64,000 nucleotides of DNA from Acidimicrobiaceae bacterium (GTDB lineage: Bacteria > Actinomycetota > Acidimicrobiia > Acidimicrobiales > RAAP-2). Of this stretch, positions 42,402-52,943 are shown piece by piece. The translations under genes and the position numbers were made by a program. How positions within the stretch are numbered: the stretch's first letter is position 1; every line of letters starts with the position of its first letter. The stretch spans positions 27,835-91,834 of the forward strand of contig CANGMP010000001.1 in NCBI GenBank assembly GCA_947455165.1. Direction: 5' to 3'. The notes under the pieces were generated by a model that saw nothing but the letters and a program-made list of their open reading frames with translations, ran no database searches and was not told the origin of the DNA.

Positions 42402-44203
42402 TCCTCGAGTTTGAGGGCGGCCACAAAGGCCTCTTGGGGCACTTCAACCCGGCCGATGTTCTTCATACGCTTCTTGCCCTCTTTTTGCTTCTCGAGGAGT
42501 TTGCGCTTTCGAGTGATGTCGCCGCCGTAACACTTGGCCAGCACGTCCTTACGTACGGCCTTCACGGTTTCGCGGGCGATGATTCGACCACCAATGGCGG
42601 CCTGAATCGGGACATCGAACATCTGGCGGGGAATGAGCTCCTTCAGCCGCTCGGCCATCCGACGGCCGTAGTAGTCGGCGTTGGACTTATGCACCACGGT
42701 CGAAAAGGCGTCGACCGCGGCACCGTTGATGAGCAGGTCTACTCGCACGAGCTGGCTCGTGATGTAGTCACCGGGCTCGTAGTCGAGGCTGGCGTACCCC
42801 TTAGTGCGGCTCTTGAGTGCGTCGAAGAAGTCGATGACCACTTCGGCCAGGGGAATCGAGTACCGAATCTCAACCCGCTCCGTGGAGAGATAGTCCATCT
42901 TGGTCATCTCGCCACGGCGTGACTGGCACAGGTCCATTACGGCACCGAGGTACTCCGAAGGTGTCAGGATTGAGATGTCGAGCATTGGTTCGTCAATGTG
43001 ATCAATACGACTTACTTCGGGCATTTCAGTCGGGTTGTCGATGTTGACCTGCGTTCCATCGGTGAGGAAGGCTCGGTACACCACTGACGGAGCCGTCGCA
43101 ATGATCGAGAGGTTGAACTCTCGCTCGAGTCGTTCGCGAACGATCTCCATGTGCAAGAGACCCAGGAAGCCGCAGCGGAAGCCAAATCCGAGGGCGTGGG
43201 AGCTCTCCGGCTCAAAGGTGATGCTCGCGTCGTTCAGTTTCAACTTGTCGAGTGAGTCGCGCAGGTCGGGCAGGTCGTCGCCATCAATTGGGTAGATTCC
43301 GCAAAAGACCATGGGCTTGGGGTCCTGGTAGCCGTCGAGCGGCTTGGCGGCCGGTTTCGCGGCGTCGGTAACGGTCTCACCAGACTTAGCGGCCGAGACT
43401 TCCTTAATACCGGCGATGAGATAGCCCACTTCTCCGGGTCCGAGCGCCGGCAGCGGCACCATCGAGGGCGTGCGCTTACCGATCTCTTCGATGTCGTAGT
43501 TAAAGCCGGCCTGCATGAGGCGAATCTTCTGGTTGGCGCGCAACGTACCTTCCATGATGCGCACTGAGGAGATAACGCCTCGGTACTGGTCAAAGTGCGA
43601 GTCAAAGATGAGCCCCCGCAGCGCCGCGTCGGGGTCACCCTGGGGTGCCGGGATGCGCTCAACAATGGCGCGCAGTAGTTCAGGAACACCTTCACCGGTC
43701 TTGGCCGAAATAGTGAGGACCTGCTCGGGCGGAATACCGAGGACGCGGTCGAGTTCCTCGCGGCAGCGATCAGGGTCGGCCGCCGGTAGGTCGATCTTGT
43801 TGAGGACGGCCACGATTTCGAGATTGTTTTCAATGGCCTGGTAACAGTTGGCCAGCGTTTGGGCCTGGATGCCCTGACTGGCGTCCACCAGCAAAACAGC
43901 CCCCTCACACGCTGCGAGTGATCGGGAGACCTCGTACCCGAAGTCAACGTGGCCGGGGGTGTCAATGAGGTGCAGGACGTGACCTTCGAACTCCACCCGG
44001 ACGTTTTGGGCCTTGATGGTGATGCCGCGCTCTCGCTCAATGTCCATGGAGTCGAGATACTGGGCCCGCATATTGCGCATCTCGACGGCCTTGGTAATCT
44101 CCAAAATACGGTCCGAGAGGGTCGACTTACCGTGGTCGATGTGAGCAATAATCGAAAAATTACGGATTTTCGACTGGTCAAGCGGAGAGAAAGGAGCGGC
44201 CAC
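42398..44203 (-). CDS. lepA: Elongation factor 4 (LepA)
   Basis: A 601-residue translational GTPase that moves back-translocated ribosomes. G1 is [12 protein letters not shown] near residues 20-31, G3 is [11 protein letters not shown] near 81-91 and G4 is NKIDLPAAD near 135-143. The C-terminal LepA domain has [25 protein letters not shown] (lysine-rich segment), diagnostic of EF4. GTG start; TAGCCT lies nine bases upstream. It is divergent from rpsT. Confidence 0.97.
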   Translation of the reverse strand: MAAPFSPLDQSKIRNFSIIAHIDHGKSTLSDRILEITKAVEMRNMRAQYLDSMDIERERGITIKAQNVRVEFEGHVLHLIDTPGHVDFGYEVSRSLAACEGAVLLVDASQGIQAQTLANCYQAIENNLEIVAVLNKIDLPAADPDRCREELDRVLGIPPEQVLTISAKTGEGVPELLRAIVERIPAPQGDPDAALRGLIFDSHFDQYRGVISSVRIMEGTLRANQKIRLMQAGFNYDIEEIGKRTPSMVPLPALGPGEVGYLIAGIKEVSAAKSGETVTDAAKPAAKPLDGYQDPKPMVFCGIYPIDGDDLPDLRDSLDKLKLNDASITFEPESSHALGFGFRCGFLGLLHMEIVRERLEREFNLSIIATAPSVVYRAFLTDGTQVNIDNPTEMPEVSRIDHIDEPMLDISILTPSEYLGAVMDLCQSRRGEMTKMDYLSTERVEIRYSIPLAEVVIDFFDALKSRTKGYASLDYEPGDYITSQLVRVDLLINGAAVDAFSTVVHKSNADYYGRRMAERLKELIPRQMFDVPIQAAIGGRIIARETVKAVRKDVLAKCYGGDITRKRKLLEKQKEGKKRMKNIGRVEVPQEAFVAALKLED

Positions 44204-44314
44204 GGTGGCTTCAGGCTACCCGAGTACCCCACCCCGAATGGACGGGTGGCTCAGAACTGCTAGCATTTCAAAGCCCGCCGGGATGTCCGGCCCATCGTTC
44301 ATTGAGGTTTTCAC

Positions 44315-44575
44315 GTGGCGAATATTAAGAGCCAGATCAAGCGCAACCGGACCAACGAAATTTCGCGTCTGCGTAACAAGGCCGTGAAGTCGGAAGTTCG
44401 TACTCGCATTAAGAACGCGACCGCAGCTGCCGGCACTGAGAACGAGGCCGAGGCCCTGCGTCTGGCCATCAAGCGACTCGACAAGGCTGCCGCCAAGGGT
44501 GTAATTCACAAGAACCAGGCCGCCAACCGCAAGAGCGGTCTCGTCAAGCGCATCGCTGCACTCAAGAACGCTTAG
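44315..44575 (+). CDS. rpsT: 30S ribosomal protein S20
   Basis: An 86-residue basic protein matching S20: [14 protein letters not shown] at the start, [14 protein letters not shown] in the middle, and [19 protein letters not shown] near the end. It binds 16S rRNA early in small-subunit assembly. The GTG at 44315 is preceded by TTGAGG. It converges with holA with a four-base overlap of stops, and the lepA-rpsT divergent pair is common. Confidence 0.97.
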   Translation: MANIKSQIKRNRTNEISRLRNKAVKSEVRTRIKNATAAAGTENEAEALRLAIKRLDKAAAKGVIHKNQAANRKSGLVKRIAALKNA

Positions 44576-45552
44576 CGCCTCGCGCCCTCGCCCATCTTGG
44601 CGAGCCGTGCCACCAATATCTCCAAAACCAAAGTTGGGTCCAACGCCGTCGCACCCTTGATGTCGATATCGGCCTGCGCGACCAGTTTCACGGCGTGAGC
44701 AATTCGATCCGTACCCAACGCGTTAAAGGTTCCGAGCAACTTCTTGGCCGGATATTCCTTCATTCCTAGCAAGCTCATAACTGCCGCGGTGCTGGCCGCA
44801 CCTGAGTTCTGCAGTTGCGCCAACCGCAGGTAGTGACGTTGCAAGATGCCGAGAACTTGGACCGGCACCCGTCCTTCGCTGTCGAGCATCCGACGAGCCG
44901 TGCGCACGCCTTCGGCCACGCGGCCTCGGTCAATGCAATCCGTGAGGTCCCACTCGGGGACGTTGCCCATCTCGCCGAGATAGGGCTCAATGTCGGCGTA
45001 GGTGACCTTCTCGACGCCGTAAACCGACTGCAGGGTGCGAGCCAGCGCATCAACGCGCTCAACCTCTTCACCGAGTCGGTCCATAATCGGCCCAATGGCC
45101 GCGGGGTCAACCTTCAGGTTGTATTCGCGGAACTTCTCTTTGACGTAGGCGTCGCCCTTGTTGAAGCCCACCGTGACGTCGATCACTCGTGTCGCACTTT
45201 TCAGGAGAGCGTTGGCCTTGGTCGTCGTACCCGCCATGAGCAGGGTCACGCCCGGGACGGGTGCGTCAATCCAACGCTGCAGGTGTTCGACGTTGGCCTT
45301 GGCGAGCGCAAACGCGTTACGAACTACCACCACACGGTGCGGCACGAGGAAGGGGGGCGTGTTGAGAGCAGTGATAATTCGCTGGACGAATGATTCGCGC
45401 TCATCGGGCGTGAGCGTGTCGTCGTTGACCGTGAAGTCTTCGAGCGCCATCGCCGGGTCGAGCCCCTCGAGCTGCTCGGCAATCAGCGCGTGGAGGGCGT
45501 CGTTGACGATGACGTCGTTGTTGCCGTAGAGGGCAACGGCCACCTCAGGCAC
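44572..45552 (-). CDS. holA: DNA polymerase III subunit delta
   Basis: A 326-residue HolA, the clamp-loader subunit that opens the sliding clamp. The pattern [23 protein letters not shown] at the start, a central [16 protein letters not shown] and the C-terminal helix [12 protein letters not shown] fit the family, which is poorly conserved. GTG at 45552 overlaps the folP2 stop; the longer frame to 45585 would lie within folP2. It is the last gene of a trx-folP2-holA set. Confidence 0.88.
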   Translation of the reverse strand: MPEVAVALYGNNDVIVNDALHALIAEQLEGLDPAMALEDFTVNDDTLTPDERESFVQRIITALNTPPFLVPHRVVVVRNAFALAKANVEHLQRWIDAPVPGVTLLMAGTTTKANALLKSATRVIDVTVGFNKGDAYVKEKFREYNLKVDPAAIGPIMDRLGEEVERVDALARTLQSVYGVEKVTYADIEPYLGEMGNVPEWDLTDCIDRGRVAEGVRTARRMLDSEGRVPVQVLGILQRHYLRLAQLQNSGAASTAAVMSLLGMKEYPAKKLLGTFNALGTDRIAHAVKLVAQADIDIKGATALDPTLVLEILVARLAKMGEGARR

Positions 45553-46408
45553 TTCGCACCTCGGAGATGCGCGCGATGGCGTCACGAACCCGAACAGTGC
45601 CGGCCACGTCGTGCACGCGCAAGATCCGACAGCCGGCCACGATGCCGAGCGCCGATGCGGCCAGGGTGGGCTCTCGACGTTCGGTCACGGGGAGGTCGAA
45701 CATGACCCCCAAGAACGTCTTGTTTGAGGCCGATAGCAAGAAGGGGTACCCGAGGGCGGCCAGCGTTGAGGAGTCTCGGAGCAACTGCAGCGACTGTGCG
45801 GCCGTCTTGCCGAGGTCAAGTCCGGCATCAAGGATGATGCGATCTTCGGCCACCCCGGCGGCCAACGCACGGTCACGGCGTTCAAGGAGAAAGTCGCGAA
45901 CCACTTCGGTCACGTCGTGATACTCAGGGTTGGGATCGGCCACGCGGGGGCGGAGGCGAATGTGCGTGGCCACCACTGTGGCCCCGGCACGGGCGGCCAC
46001 CGGGAGATACTCAGGGTCGGCAAAGCCACTGATGTCGTTACCAATGACGGCACCCTGAGCAAAGCAGGCTTGAGCCACCGAGGCTCGCCACGTGTCAACG
46101 CTGATCGGAACGTCGAATCGGCGGCGGAGTTCTTGGACGGCCGGGACGACCCGATCGAGCTCTTCGGTCTCGGAGACTTCCTCGCCCGGGCCGGCTTTGA
46201 CACCACCGACATCGAGCAAGTCGGCCCCGTCGTTGACGAGCTGTTCGGCCCGCGCCAAAAACACGTCGAGATCAAAGGTTGCCGCTGGCGAGAAGAAGGA
46301 GTCCTTGGTGCGATTCAAGATGCCCATCACGAGAGCCCGGTGCGTCACGTCAACGACCCGCTCCCCCAGTCGAAGCGACAGAGGTTGTGATGGTACGAAA
46401 GGCTCCAT
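45545..46408 (-). CDS. folP2: FolP2-type dihydropteroate synthase homologue
   Basis: A 287-residue TIM-barrel protein of the DHPS family. The usual NVTPDSFSDGG is here NRTKDSFF (residues 32-39), and the usual SRKRF/SRKSF near the end is SNKTFLG. The pieces ADLLDVGGVKAGPGE and ISVDTWRASVAQ match mycobacterial FolP2, a paralogue that lacks demonstrable DHPS activity. So it may not be the folate enzyme. ATG overlaps the thioredoxin-like stop (TAATG); it lies before holA. Its true substrate is unknown. Confidence 0.85.
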   Translation of the reverse strand: MEPFVPSQPLSLRLGERVVDVTHRALVMGILNRTKDSFFSPAATFDLDVFLARAEQLVNDGADLLDVGGVKAGPGEEVSETEELDRVVPAVQELRRRFDVPISVDTWRASVAQACFAQGAVIGNDISGFADPEYLPVAARAGATVVATHIRLRPRVADPNPEYHDVTEVVRDFLLERRDRALAAGVAEDRIILDAGLDLGKTAAQSLQLLRDSSTLAALGYPFLLSASNKTFLGVMFDLPVTERREPTLAASALGIVAGCRILRVHDVAGTVRVRDAIARISEVRSA

Positions 46409-47112
46409 TAGTAGAGGCGGTTGGCCAGACGACGGCGGTAGGTGACGAAGCGAGGGTCTTCGGGGCCAAGGGCGTCGAGAATCTGGAGCAACTTGGCGCG
46501 TTGCTCTTCATCGTCGATGGCGGCTTCGAGCAGCTCGTCGAGCGTCACGTCGAGGTCACCCGTGAGATCAATGCCCGCTGAGCCGATGCGAGCTCGGGCC
46601 ATCAGCGTGGCCAGTACGGCCGATGTTGCGTAGGGCTCGAGCAGAATCGTGACGTCGTCGTAGCGTCCCTCGCTGAGCCAGAGGGTGGCGAGTGCGCTCA
46701 AGACGTCGGGGTTTGATGCGTCAAGGGCCATTGCCTTGGTTAGCGACTCTTCGTCACCGGCCGCGATCAACGCCGCGAGCGGTGATGCGGCGGGGGCAAA
46801 CTTGGCAACCCAGGCGCGCACTTCGTTCTCGGGCTTAGCCCCGACAAACTGATCAACAATCTTGCCCTCGACGATGGCGAAGACGGCCGGAATGCTCTGT
46901 ACCGAAAAGGCCTGTGAGACGCGAGGGTTGGCATCAACGTCGACCTTGGCCAGCGTTACGGCGCCGTTCGTTTCGGCAATCACCTTTTCGAGAATCGGGC
47001 CGAGCGTCTTGCAGGGGCCGCACCATTCAGCCCACAAATCAACGACGACGGGCGAGGTCATGGACTTTTCCATGACCTCCTGGGAAAACGTTGCATCAGT
47101 GACATCGACCAC
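46408..47112 (-). CDS. Thioredoxin-domain co-chaperone, YbbN-like
   Basis: A 234-residue protein. An N-terminal thioredoxin domain carries WAEWCGPCKTLGP near residues 27-39 (active-site CGPC). After residue 115, a helical TPR-like region follows (SLTKAMALDASNPDVLSALATLWL and later). This arrangement is that of YbbN/CnoX, a holdase-type chaperone. It may act in stress protection. The GTG has TAGGCT six bases upstream and heads the trx-folP2-holA set. Confidence 0.9.
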   Translation of the reverse strand: MVDVTDATFSQEVMEKSMTSPVVVDLWAEWCGPCKTLGPILEKVIAETNGAVTLAKVDVDANPRVSQAFSVQSIPAVFAIVEGKIVDQFVGAKPENEVRAWVAKFAPAASPLAALIAAGDEESLTKAMALDASNPDVLSALATLWLSEGRYDDVTILLEPYATSAVLATLMARARIGSAGIDLTGDLDVTLDELLEAAIDDEEQRAKLLQILDALGPEDPRFVTYRRRLANRLY

Positions 47113-47118
47113 GGGGTC

Positions 47119-47124
47119 AGCCTA
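47119..47124 (-). promoter_or_regulatory. -10 hexamer of a probable leaderless promoter, YbbN-like gene
   Basis: TAGGCT on the minus strand, six bases (GACCCC) before the GTG at 47112. Confidence 0.45.
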
Positions 47125-47184
47125 ACGGCGGGAGTTACGTTGCCCGAAGGTAGGGGGCGGCAAAGCCAACTAATCTCGCCATCT

Positions 47185-48225
47185 ATGAGCGAATCAATCA
47201 TGGGAATCCACGAAGCCAACGTCACCGAGTGGATGGTCTCCAACGTCGGCGCCGTGGCGCCCCTCCGCTTTGACCTCATCGCCGGTGGTCGCTCGAATCT
47301 GACCTACCGCGTTACCGACGCCAACGGAACGAGCTTCGCGTTACGCCGACCACCCACCAGTCACGTGCTGCCGACGGCTCACGACATGGTGCGCGAACAC
47401 ACCATCATCAGCGCCCTGTCACCACTCGGTGTCCCAGTCGCCAAGCCCCTCGGCCTATGCACCGAAGAGTCCGTGAACGAGCGCCCCTTTTACGTCATGG
47501 AGTTTGTTGAAGGTGCCATTCTTCGCGACCGCAAAGAGGCCGAAGCTGCATTCTCCGTCGCCCAGCGATTCGACATCGGTGGCAATCTCGCCGAGACGCT
47601 CTCGTCGCTGCACGACGTTGACGTCACCAAGGCCGGTCTCGGTGACCTGGCCCGTCACGACGGCTACATCGAGCGTCAGATTCGCCGCTGGCGCGGCCAG
47701 TACGAGCAGATGGCCGTAGAGGGTGTCAACCACGACGGACTCGTTGAGGCCGTGGGCGATCAGTTGGCCGCCAGCATCCCCACGCAGCAAAAAGTGGCCG
47801 TCGTCCACGGTGACTATCGCCTCGACAACACCGTCCTTGACACCAACGGTCGCGTGCGCGCCATCCTCGACTGGGAGATCTGCACCCTCGGCGACCCGAT
47901 GGCTGACCTTGGGCTACTCCTCGTCTACTGGGCCGAGCCGAGCGACGGCACGGCCGCACTGCTCGGATCCGCCCCCACGACGGCCGAGGGCTTCATGACC
48001 CGCAAGCAGGTTCTTGAGGCCTACGCCAGGCACACCAGCCTCGACGTTAGTCAAGTCGGCTTCTACCAGGCCTTTGGCTACTGGAAGCTGGCCTGCATTC
48101 TCCAGGGCGTCTTTGCTCGCTACAGCGCGGGCGCCACGGCGGGCGACACCGGTTCGGTGGCCGAGTTTCCCAAGCACATCGCTTTGCTGGCCGAGACGGC
48201 CAAGCGCACGCTCGAGGAGGCGTAA
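47185..48225 (+). CDS. Phosphotransferase family protein, ACAD10/11-type APH domain
   Basis: A 346-residue kinase-like protein. The N-terminal GGRSNLTYRVTDANG is near residues 34-48, the catalytic loop VVHGDYRLDNTVLD near 211-224 and ILDWEICTLGDPMADLG near 231-247. This pattern is that of the APH-like domain found in ACAD10/11, linked to 4-hydroxy acid degradation by phosphorylation, though bacterial members are mostly uncharacterised. ATG at 47185 has TAATCT eight bases upstream. Its stop overlaps the PAC2 start (TAATG). Confidence 0.87.
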   Translation: MSESIMGIHEANVTEWMVSNVGAVAPLRFDLIAGGRSNLTYRVTDANGTSFALRRPPTSHVLPTAHDMVREHTIISALSPLGVPVAKPLGLCTEESVNERPFYVMEFVEGAILRDRKEAEAAFSVAQRFDIGGNLAETLSSLHDVDVTKAGLGDLARHDGYIERQIRRWRGQYEQMAVEGVNHDGLVEAVGDQLAASIPTQQKVAVVHGDYRLDNTVLDTNGRVRAILDWEICTLGDPMADLGLLLVYWAEPSDGTAALLGSAPTTAEGFMTRKQVLEAYARHTSLDVSQVGFYQAFGYWKLACILQGVFARYSAGATAGDTGSVAEFPKHIALLAETAKRTLEEA

Positions 48226-49103
48226 TGGACGGCCCCGAGTTCGAACGCATTCTCTACTTCAACGATCCGGCCCTCCACGAGCCGGTCTTGATTGTCGGTC
48301 TCGAAGGATGGATTGACGCCGGCTTTGGAGCAAACGCCGCCATTAACTCGCTCCTGTCCACCATGAAGACCGAGCTCATCGCCATGATGGAGACCGAGTA
48401 CTTCATCGACCAGCGAGCCCGTCGCCCAATTGTGCAGATCGTGAACGGTGTTACGACGAATCTGACCTGGCCCGAAATCCAAGTGCACCACGGCGTCGAC
48501 GGCGACGGCGCCGACGTCATCTTGCTGACCGGACCAGAGCCGGACTTTCACTGGGGTGACTTTGTCGACCTCGTGGTTGAGATGTGCGAGCGACTCGGCG
48601 TACGCATGGTGGTCGGCCTTGGTGCCTTCCCCGGCCCCGTTCCACACACCCGCCCACTTCGCGTTGTCGGCACCGCGCCGGCCGCTAGTGCCCACCTCTT
48701 GCACGCGGTCACGGCCGTCGACGGTGAGATCGAAGTGCCGGCCGGCATCATGGCCGCTCTTGAACTGGGCTGCGCCGAAGCCGGCATCGAAGTCATCACG
48801 CTGTGGGCCCGAGTACCTCACTACGTCGCCTCAATGCCCTACCCCATCGCGTCGGCTGCGTTGATCGACGCCGTGGCCGCTGTGGCTGGCCTGACGGTCT
48901 CCTCTGTCGAACTGCGTTCTAAGGCCGAAGAGACGCGTCAGCGCGTTGACGACTTGGTAGAGAACAATCCTGAGCACGAGACCATGGTGCACAACCTCGA
49001 GTCTCAGGCCGACGAGATTGAGCCACCAGTCGCTGATGAATTACCGTCAGGTGACGAACTGGCCGAAGAGCTCGAGCGCTTCTTGCGCGATCAAGAGACT
49101 TGA
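48225..49103 (+). CDS. PAC2-family protein (proteasome assembly chaperone-like)
   Basis: A 292-residue PAC2 protein. Key pieces are VLIVGLEGWIDAGFGANAAI near residues 21-40, LLTGPEPDFHWGDFVDLV near 96-113, and LGAFPGPVPHTRPLRVVGTA later. Actinobacterial PAC2 proteins are often found with proteasome or ATP-grasp genes, yet no proteasome gene is in this window. It is translationally coupled to the kinase gene upstream. The acidic C-terminal tail (DELPSGDELAEELERFL) is notable. Confidence 0.9.
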   Translation: MDGPEFERILYFNDPALHEPVLIVGLEGWIDAGFGANAAINSLLSTMKTELIAMMETEYFIDQRARRPIVQIVNGVTTNLTWPEIQVHHGVDGDGADVILLTGPEPDFHWGDFVDLVVEMCERLGVRMVVGLGAFPGPVPHTRPLRVVGTAPAASAHLLHAVTAVDGEIEVPAGIMAALELGCAEAGIEVITLWARVPHYVASMPYPIASAALIDAVAAVAGLTVSSVELRSKAEETRQRVDDLVENNPEHETMVHNLESQADEIEPPVADELPSGDELAEELERFLRDQET

Positions 49104-49118
49104 ATCGAAGCGTCCTCG

Positions 49119-49691
49119 CTAGAGGACGTCGCCTTCTTCCATTTTGATACCGAGTCCAAGGGCGTAGCCCTCAAGGAACAGTTCACACTCGCGCTGGCGC
49201 GGATGACGGTTGGCAATCTCGTAAAAGGCCTTGCTGTGGTCGGCTTCGTGAAGGTGGGCCAGCTCGTGAACTAACACGGCGTCAATTACCCAGTCGGGAC
49301 ATTGACGGAGTCGACTTGAGACACGAATCTCTCGTGTCGATGGCGTACACGAGGCCCAGCGAGTGCGCTGATTGGAGACCCACCGCACTGAACTGGGAAC
49401 GATCCCGTCGGTATAAAGATCGGCGAGGACCGCCACCCGGGCTTCGAGGGCGGCGTCGCTAGCCATGGCTTGAGGACGCTGGGTGAGCAGCCGCTCAACC
49501 AGCTCGTCAACAAAGTGGTCACGAGCCCGACCTCGGAGGCGAGCCGGAATCTGCACGATGATGCGACTCCCCGACCAGTGAGCGTTACCCGTCTTCGTGC
49601 GACGCGTCGACGCTCGAATCTCAACCTCCGGCCGATTGAACTGCGGAGGTTGGACGACTATCGAGTCAGCGCTGGCGCGTCGAGCACTCAC
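49119..49691 (-). CDS. SprT/YgjP-like zinc metallopeptidase
   Basis: A 190-residue protein with the zinc motif [15 protein letters not shown] near residues 145-159 (HExxH and a following His) and the family [21 protein letters not shown] block. This is the DUF45/YgjP type of M48-like metallopeptidase, function unknown. The GTG overlaps the leuS stop by four bases, so it is read from the leuS transcript. Confidence 0.88.
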   Translation of the reverse strand: MSARRASADSIVVQPPQFNRPEVEIRASTRRTKTGNAHWSGSRIIVQIPARLRGRARDHFVDELVERLLTQRPQAMASDAALEARVAVLADLYTDGIVPSSVRWVSNQRTRWASCTPSTREIRVSSRLRQCPDWVIDAVLVHELAHLHEADHSKAFYEIANRHPRQRECELFLEGYALGLGIKMEEGDVL

Positions 49692-52156
49692 GGAACAATG
49701 TTGACCAATTTGGGTGGACGCGCGATGACGCGAGATGGCGCCGCTCCGTTGAGCAGCGCTGCAATCGACGGTTCAGCCAAGGCGGCCGCCGTAGCGTCGG
49801 CCTCACTGATGTCGGCCGCCACTTCGAGACGGGCCTTCACCTTGCCGGCGATCTGAATCACCATGGTCACGGTGTCGTCAACCACGAGGGACGGGTCCGC
49901 CGTTGGCCACGACTGGGCGTGAACCAACTGATCGTCACCGTGACGCTTGGCCCACAGCTCGGCGCTGACGTGCGGCGCCATGGGAGCCAAGAGAAGACAC
50001 ATCGTGTCGATGGCCTCGTCAAAGGTGGCGCGGTGAGCACCGTGGGCGTCACGAGCCCACTTGGAGAGTGTGTTTAAGAGCTCCATCAGGGCCGCAACAC
50101 CGGTGTTGTAGCCCCACTTCTCAAAGCCGTCGGTAACGCGAACGATGGTCTTATGCACGGCGCGACGCACCGCGAGGTCAGTCGCGTCAGCTTCGTCGCG
50201 CCACGTCACCTCTTCGAGTTCGGCCAGACGCCAGAGGCGGTCAATGAAGCGAGCGCAGCCATCAATGACATCGTTGGTCTGCTCCGTCCAGTCAAAGTCA
50301 TCATTCGGAGGTCCAACAAAGAGGTGGAAAAGTCGCAGTCCGTCGGCACCCACCGACTCGTAGTACTGCTGCGGTGCCACGAGGTTGCCCTTGGACTTAC
50401 TCATCTTGGAGCCACCCATGCGAATCATGCCCTGGGTGAAGAGTCGCCTGAAGGGCTCACGCGGCAGGCCGGGGGCGAGGCCCACGTCAACGAGGGCCTT
50501 CATGTAGAAGCGGGCGTAGAGGAGGTGCAAAATGGCGTGCTCGATACCACCGATGTACTGATCGACTGGCATCCACTTGGCGGCCGCGCTCGGGTCGAAG
50601 GGAACTCCAGGGGTGAACGGGTCGGTGTAACGCAGGAAGTACCAGGACGAGTCGGTAAAGGTGTCCATGGTGTCGGCTTCGCGACGGGCCGCACCCCCAC
50701 AGGTCGGACAGGTGGTACTGCGGAATCCCTCATGGGTCGCGAGTGGCGACTGGCCACTCTTGTCCATCGAGACATCGTCGGGGGCCACGACCGGGAGCTG
50801 TTCGGCTGGGACGGGGACGATGCCACACCCGTCGCAGTAGACGATGGGAATCGGACAACCCCAGAAACGCTGACGTGACACCAACCAGTCACGGAGGCGG
50901 AAGTTGACCTTGGCCTCTCCGGCGGCACGCTCGCCCAAGAATGCCGTGGCCTGCTTCTTCGCTTCCGAAATGGACAGTCCGTCGAGAAAGCCGGAGTTGA
51001 TCTTGACACCGTCACCGGAGTAAGCGCCACCTTCGAAGTCGGCCGGTGGGGCCACGGTGCGAACGAGCGGCAGGTTGTGAACCTGAGCGAAGGCGTAGTC
51101 ACGCTCGTCCTCGGCCGGCACGGCCATGATTGCGCCGGTGCCGTAGGTCCCCAAGACGTAGTCGGCCACATAGACCGGCAACTTGTCACCGTTAAAGGGG
51201 TTAATCACGTAGCTACCAGTGAAGGCACCGCGCTTGTCGAGTCCGATACCGCTGTCCGAAGAAGCGGTGCGCTCAAGTTCACTCGCCCCACGGGCCCGCG
51301 TCACGAGTTCATCAACGCCATCGCGCTGTTCAGCCGTCGTCAACTGATCGAGCAGCGGGTGCTCGGGAGCCACTACTGCGTAGGTGACACCAAAGCCAGT
51401 GTCAGGTCGCGTCGTAAAGACGCGAATGGCTAGGTCGGGCTGACCGTCGACCTGGAGGGCAAACTCGGCGCCCTCACTGCGACCAATCCAGTTGCGCTGC
51501 ATCGTCTTGACACGATCAGGCCATTCGAGGCCATCGACTTCGTTGAGGAGTTCGTCGGCGTAGGCCGTGATCTTAAAAAACCACTGCTCCAAGTTCTTGC
51601 GTTCGACGAGGTCGCCCGAGCGGTCACAGGTACCGTCGGCGTTGACCTGTTCGTTGGCGAGCACCGTGGCACAACCGGGGCACCAGTTGACCGGGGCGTT
51701 GGCGCGATAGGCCAGACCAGCCTCAAAGAACTTCAGGAAGATGAGTTGCGAGTACTTGATGTATTCGGGATCGTGGGAGCGAACTTCGCGGCGCCAGTCA
51801 TACACGGCTCCCAGCTTTTGGACCGAGGCACGAAGCTCCTCGATCCGCTGGTCGGTGAAGAGACGGGGGTGACTACCGGCCTTAATAGCCGCGTTCTCGG
51901 CCGGCAGGCCGAAGGAGTCAAAACCAAAGGGCGACAGCACGGCCTTGCCGCGCATCGTCTGGTAGCGAACGACCAGGTCGCCAAAGGTGTAGTTGCGTAC
52001 GTGCCCCTGGTGGGCTGCGCCCGATGGGTATGGGTACATGCACAGGGCATAGAAACGCTCGCGGGGATCGTCGTTGTCGACTTCGTAAAGGCCCGAGTCA
52101 CGCCACCGTTGTTGCCATTTGGATTCCAGTGCGACTACATCAAAGGGGCGTGCCAT
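49688..52156 (-). CDS. leuS: Leucyl-tRNA synthetase
   Basis: An 822-residue class I synthetase. The HIGH-type motif is [16 protein letters not shown] (near residues 38-53), and KMSKS is seen as [12 protein letters not shown] near 580. The editing domain CP1 includes [21 protein letters not shown] and [12 protein letters not shown]. It charges tRNA-Leu and clears misacylated tRNA. The ATG has TAGAAT six bases upstream and no ribosome site. Confidence 0.98.
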   Translation of the reverse strand: MARPFDVVALESKWQQRWRDSGLYEVDNDDPRERFYALCMYPYPSGAAHQGHVRNYTFGDLVVRYQTMRGKAVLSPFGFDSFGLPAENAAIKAGSHPRLFTDQRIEELRASVQKLGAVYDWRREVRSHDPEYIKYSQLIFLKFFEAGLAYRANAPVNWCPGCATVLANEQVNADGTCDRSGDLVERKNLEQWFFKITAYADELLNEVDGLEWPDRVKTMQRNWIGRSEGAEFALQVDGQPDLAIRVFTTRPDTGFGVTYAVVAPEHPLLDQLTTAEQRDGVDELVTRARGASELERTASSDSGIGLDKRGAFTGSYVINPFNGDKLPVYVADYVLGTYGTGAIMAVPAEDERDYAFAQVHNLPLVRTVAPPADFEGGAYSGDGVKINSGFLDGLSISEAKKQATAFLGERAAGEAKVNFRLRDWLVSRQRFWGCPIPIVYCDGCGIVPVPAEQLPVVAPDDVSMDKSGQSPLATHEGFRSTTCPTCGGAARREADTMDTFTDSSWYFLRYTDPFTPGVPFDPSAAAKWMPVDQYIGGIEHAILHLLYARFYMKALVDVGLAPGLPREPFRRLFTQGMIRMGGSKMSKSKGNLVAPQQYYESVGADGLRLFHLFVGPPNDDFDWTEQTNDVIDGCARFIDRLWRLAELEEVTWRDEADATDLAVRRAVHKTIVRVTDGFEKWGYNTGVAALMELLNTLSKWARDAHGAHRATFDEAIDTMCLLLAPMAPHVSAELWAKRHGDDQLVHAQSWPTADPSLVVDDTVTMVIQIAGKVKARLEVAADISEADATAAALAEPSIAALLNGAAPSRVIARPPKLVNIVP

Positions 52157-52162
52157 AGACCA

Positions 52163-52168
52163 ATTCTA
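52163..52168 (-). promoter_or_regulatory. -10 hexamer of a probable leaderless promoter, leuS
   Basis: TAGAAT on the minus strand, six bases (TGGTCT) before the leuS ATG at 52156. Confidence 0.6.
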
Positions 52169-52260
52169 GAAAGAACGACTCGAGGTTCAGAATTGTGGCC
52201 CTCGGAGGCTCGTCGGGCGATTTGGTCCTCGAAAAGTTCCTGCTAATCTGGTCACTTCCT

Positions 52261-52333
52261 GGGGGTATAGCTCAGCTGGTAGAGCACTTGCATGGCATGC
52301 AAGGGGTCAGGGGTTCGAATCCCCTTACCTCCA
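52261..52333 (+). tRNA. tRNA-Ala (GGC)
   Basis: A complete 73-base cloverleaf: acceptor GGGGGTA/TACCTCC, D arm GCTC/GAGC, anticodon stem CTTGC/GCAAG around ATGGCAT (anticodon GGC), T arm AGGGG-TTCGAAT-CCCCT, discriminator A. No CCA is encoded. The VapBC toxin pair lies 20 bases downstream on the other strand. Confidence 0.97.
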
Positions 52334-52353
52334 CAAATCATTACAAACGCTGC

Positions 52354-52737
52354 TTAGAGCGTCTGGAGTGCCGAATTCTCGGCAATCACTTCGAAATCTT
52401 GGTCGACGTGCAGCAGCTCCACTTCATTGCGGATCGCAATTGATGCAATCAAGCAATCCAGCATCTTTCGAGGAGTTTTGCCATTCTGACGGCAGTTACG
52501 AAAAATGGCCGCTGACATTTCATAGTCGGCCGACACTGTTCGCAGGACGGTGCAGCGGGCCATAAGTCGACGCAGCAGCGCAAGTTCGCCCTCGGTGCGC
52601 GCCCCGGCAAATACTTCCATCACAACTGGCTCGCAGACAGCGAGTTCTGAATCGAGGAGTTCGCGAACTCGTACGCACGTCGGACTACCCGTTCCCCTGA
52701 GAAATTCGACCCACGCCGATGTGTCAACCAGAATCAC
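52354..52737 (-). CDS. vapC: VapC-type PIN-domain toxin
   Basis: A 127-residue PIN ribonuclease. The acidic metal site is built from ILVDTSAWVEFL (Asp 5), VVMEVFAGAR (Glu near 41), LDCLIASIAI (Asp near 93) and VDQDFEVIA (Asp near 112-114). Such toxins cut specific tRNAs or rRNA when freed from the antitoxin. It overlaps the vapB stop by four bases. It lies next to tRNA-Ala, a common insertion point for mobile DNA, but no repeat of the tRNA end is visible nearby. Confidence 0.93.
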   Translation of the reverse strand: MILVDTSAWVEFLRGTGSPTCVRVRELLDSELAVCEPVVMEVFAGARTEGELALLRRLMARCTVLRTVSADYEMSAAIFRNCRQNGKTPRKMLDCLIASIAIRNEVELLHVDQDFEVIAENSALQTL

Positions 52738-52943
52738 GACACTCGGCTCGCACGCGTGGAGTCAAGGTCACCCTCCCAGCCCATCCCCTCGAGACTGCGA
52801 GCTTCCTCGAGACTCATGGCGTCGGCCGCCAGTAACTGAAGGGCAAAATTGACGGCCTCACGCTTGGTTTTGAGATTGAAGCGCTTCATGACCGCAGCGC
52901 ATGCCGCATCGTCAATTTCAATATTCGTTCTCGCCATACACAT
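52734..52943 (-). CDS. vapB: VapB-type antitoxin
   Basis: A 69-residue antitoxin. The N-terminal ARTNIEIDD with LKTKREAVNFALQLL is the ribbon-helix-helix/DUF2191 type, and the C-terminal GMGWEGDLDSTR is the VapC-binding signature. ATG at 52943 has AGAAGG eight bases upstream; ATG at 52937 would give the common MARTNIEID start. It should repress its own operon with VapC. Confidence 0.9.
   Translation of the reverse strand: MCMARTNIEIDDAACAAVMKRFNLKTKREAVNFALQLLAADAMSLEEARSLEGMGWEGDLDSTRASRVS

Noticed and set aside
50153..50878. 241-codon frame on the plus strand opposite leuS
   Set aside because: Shadow of leuS; no start signal and no recognisable domain.
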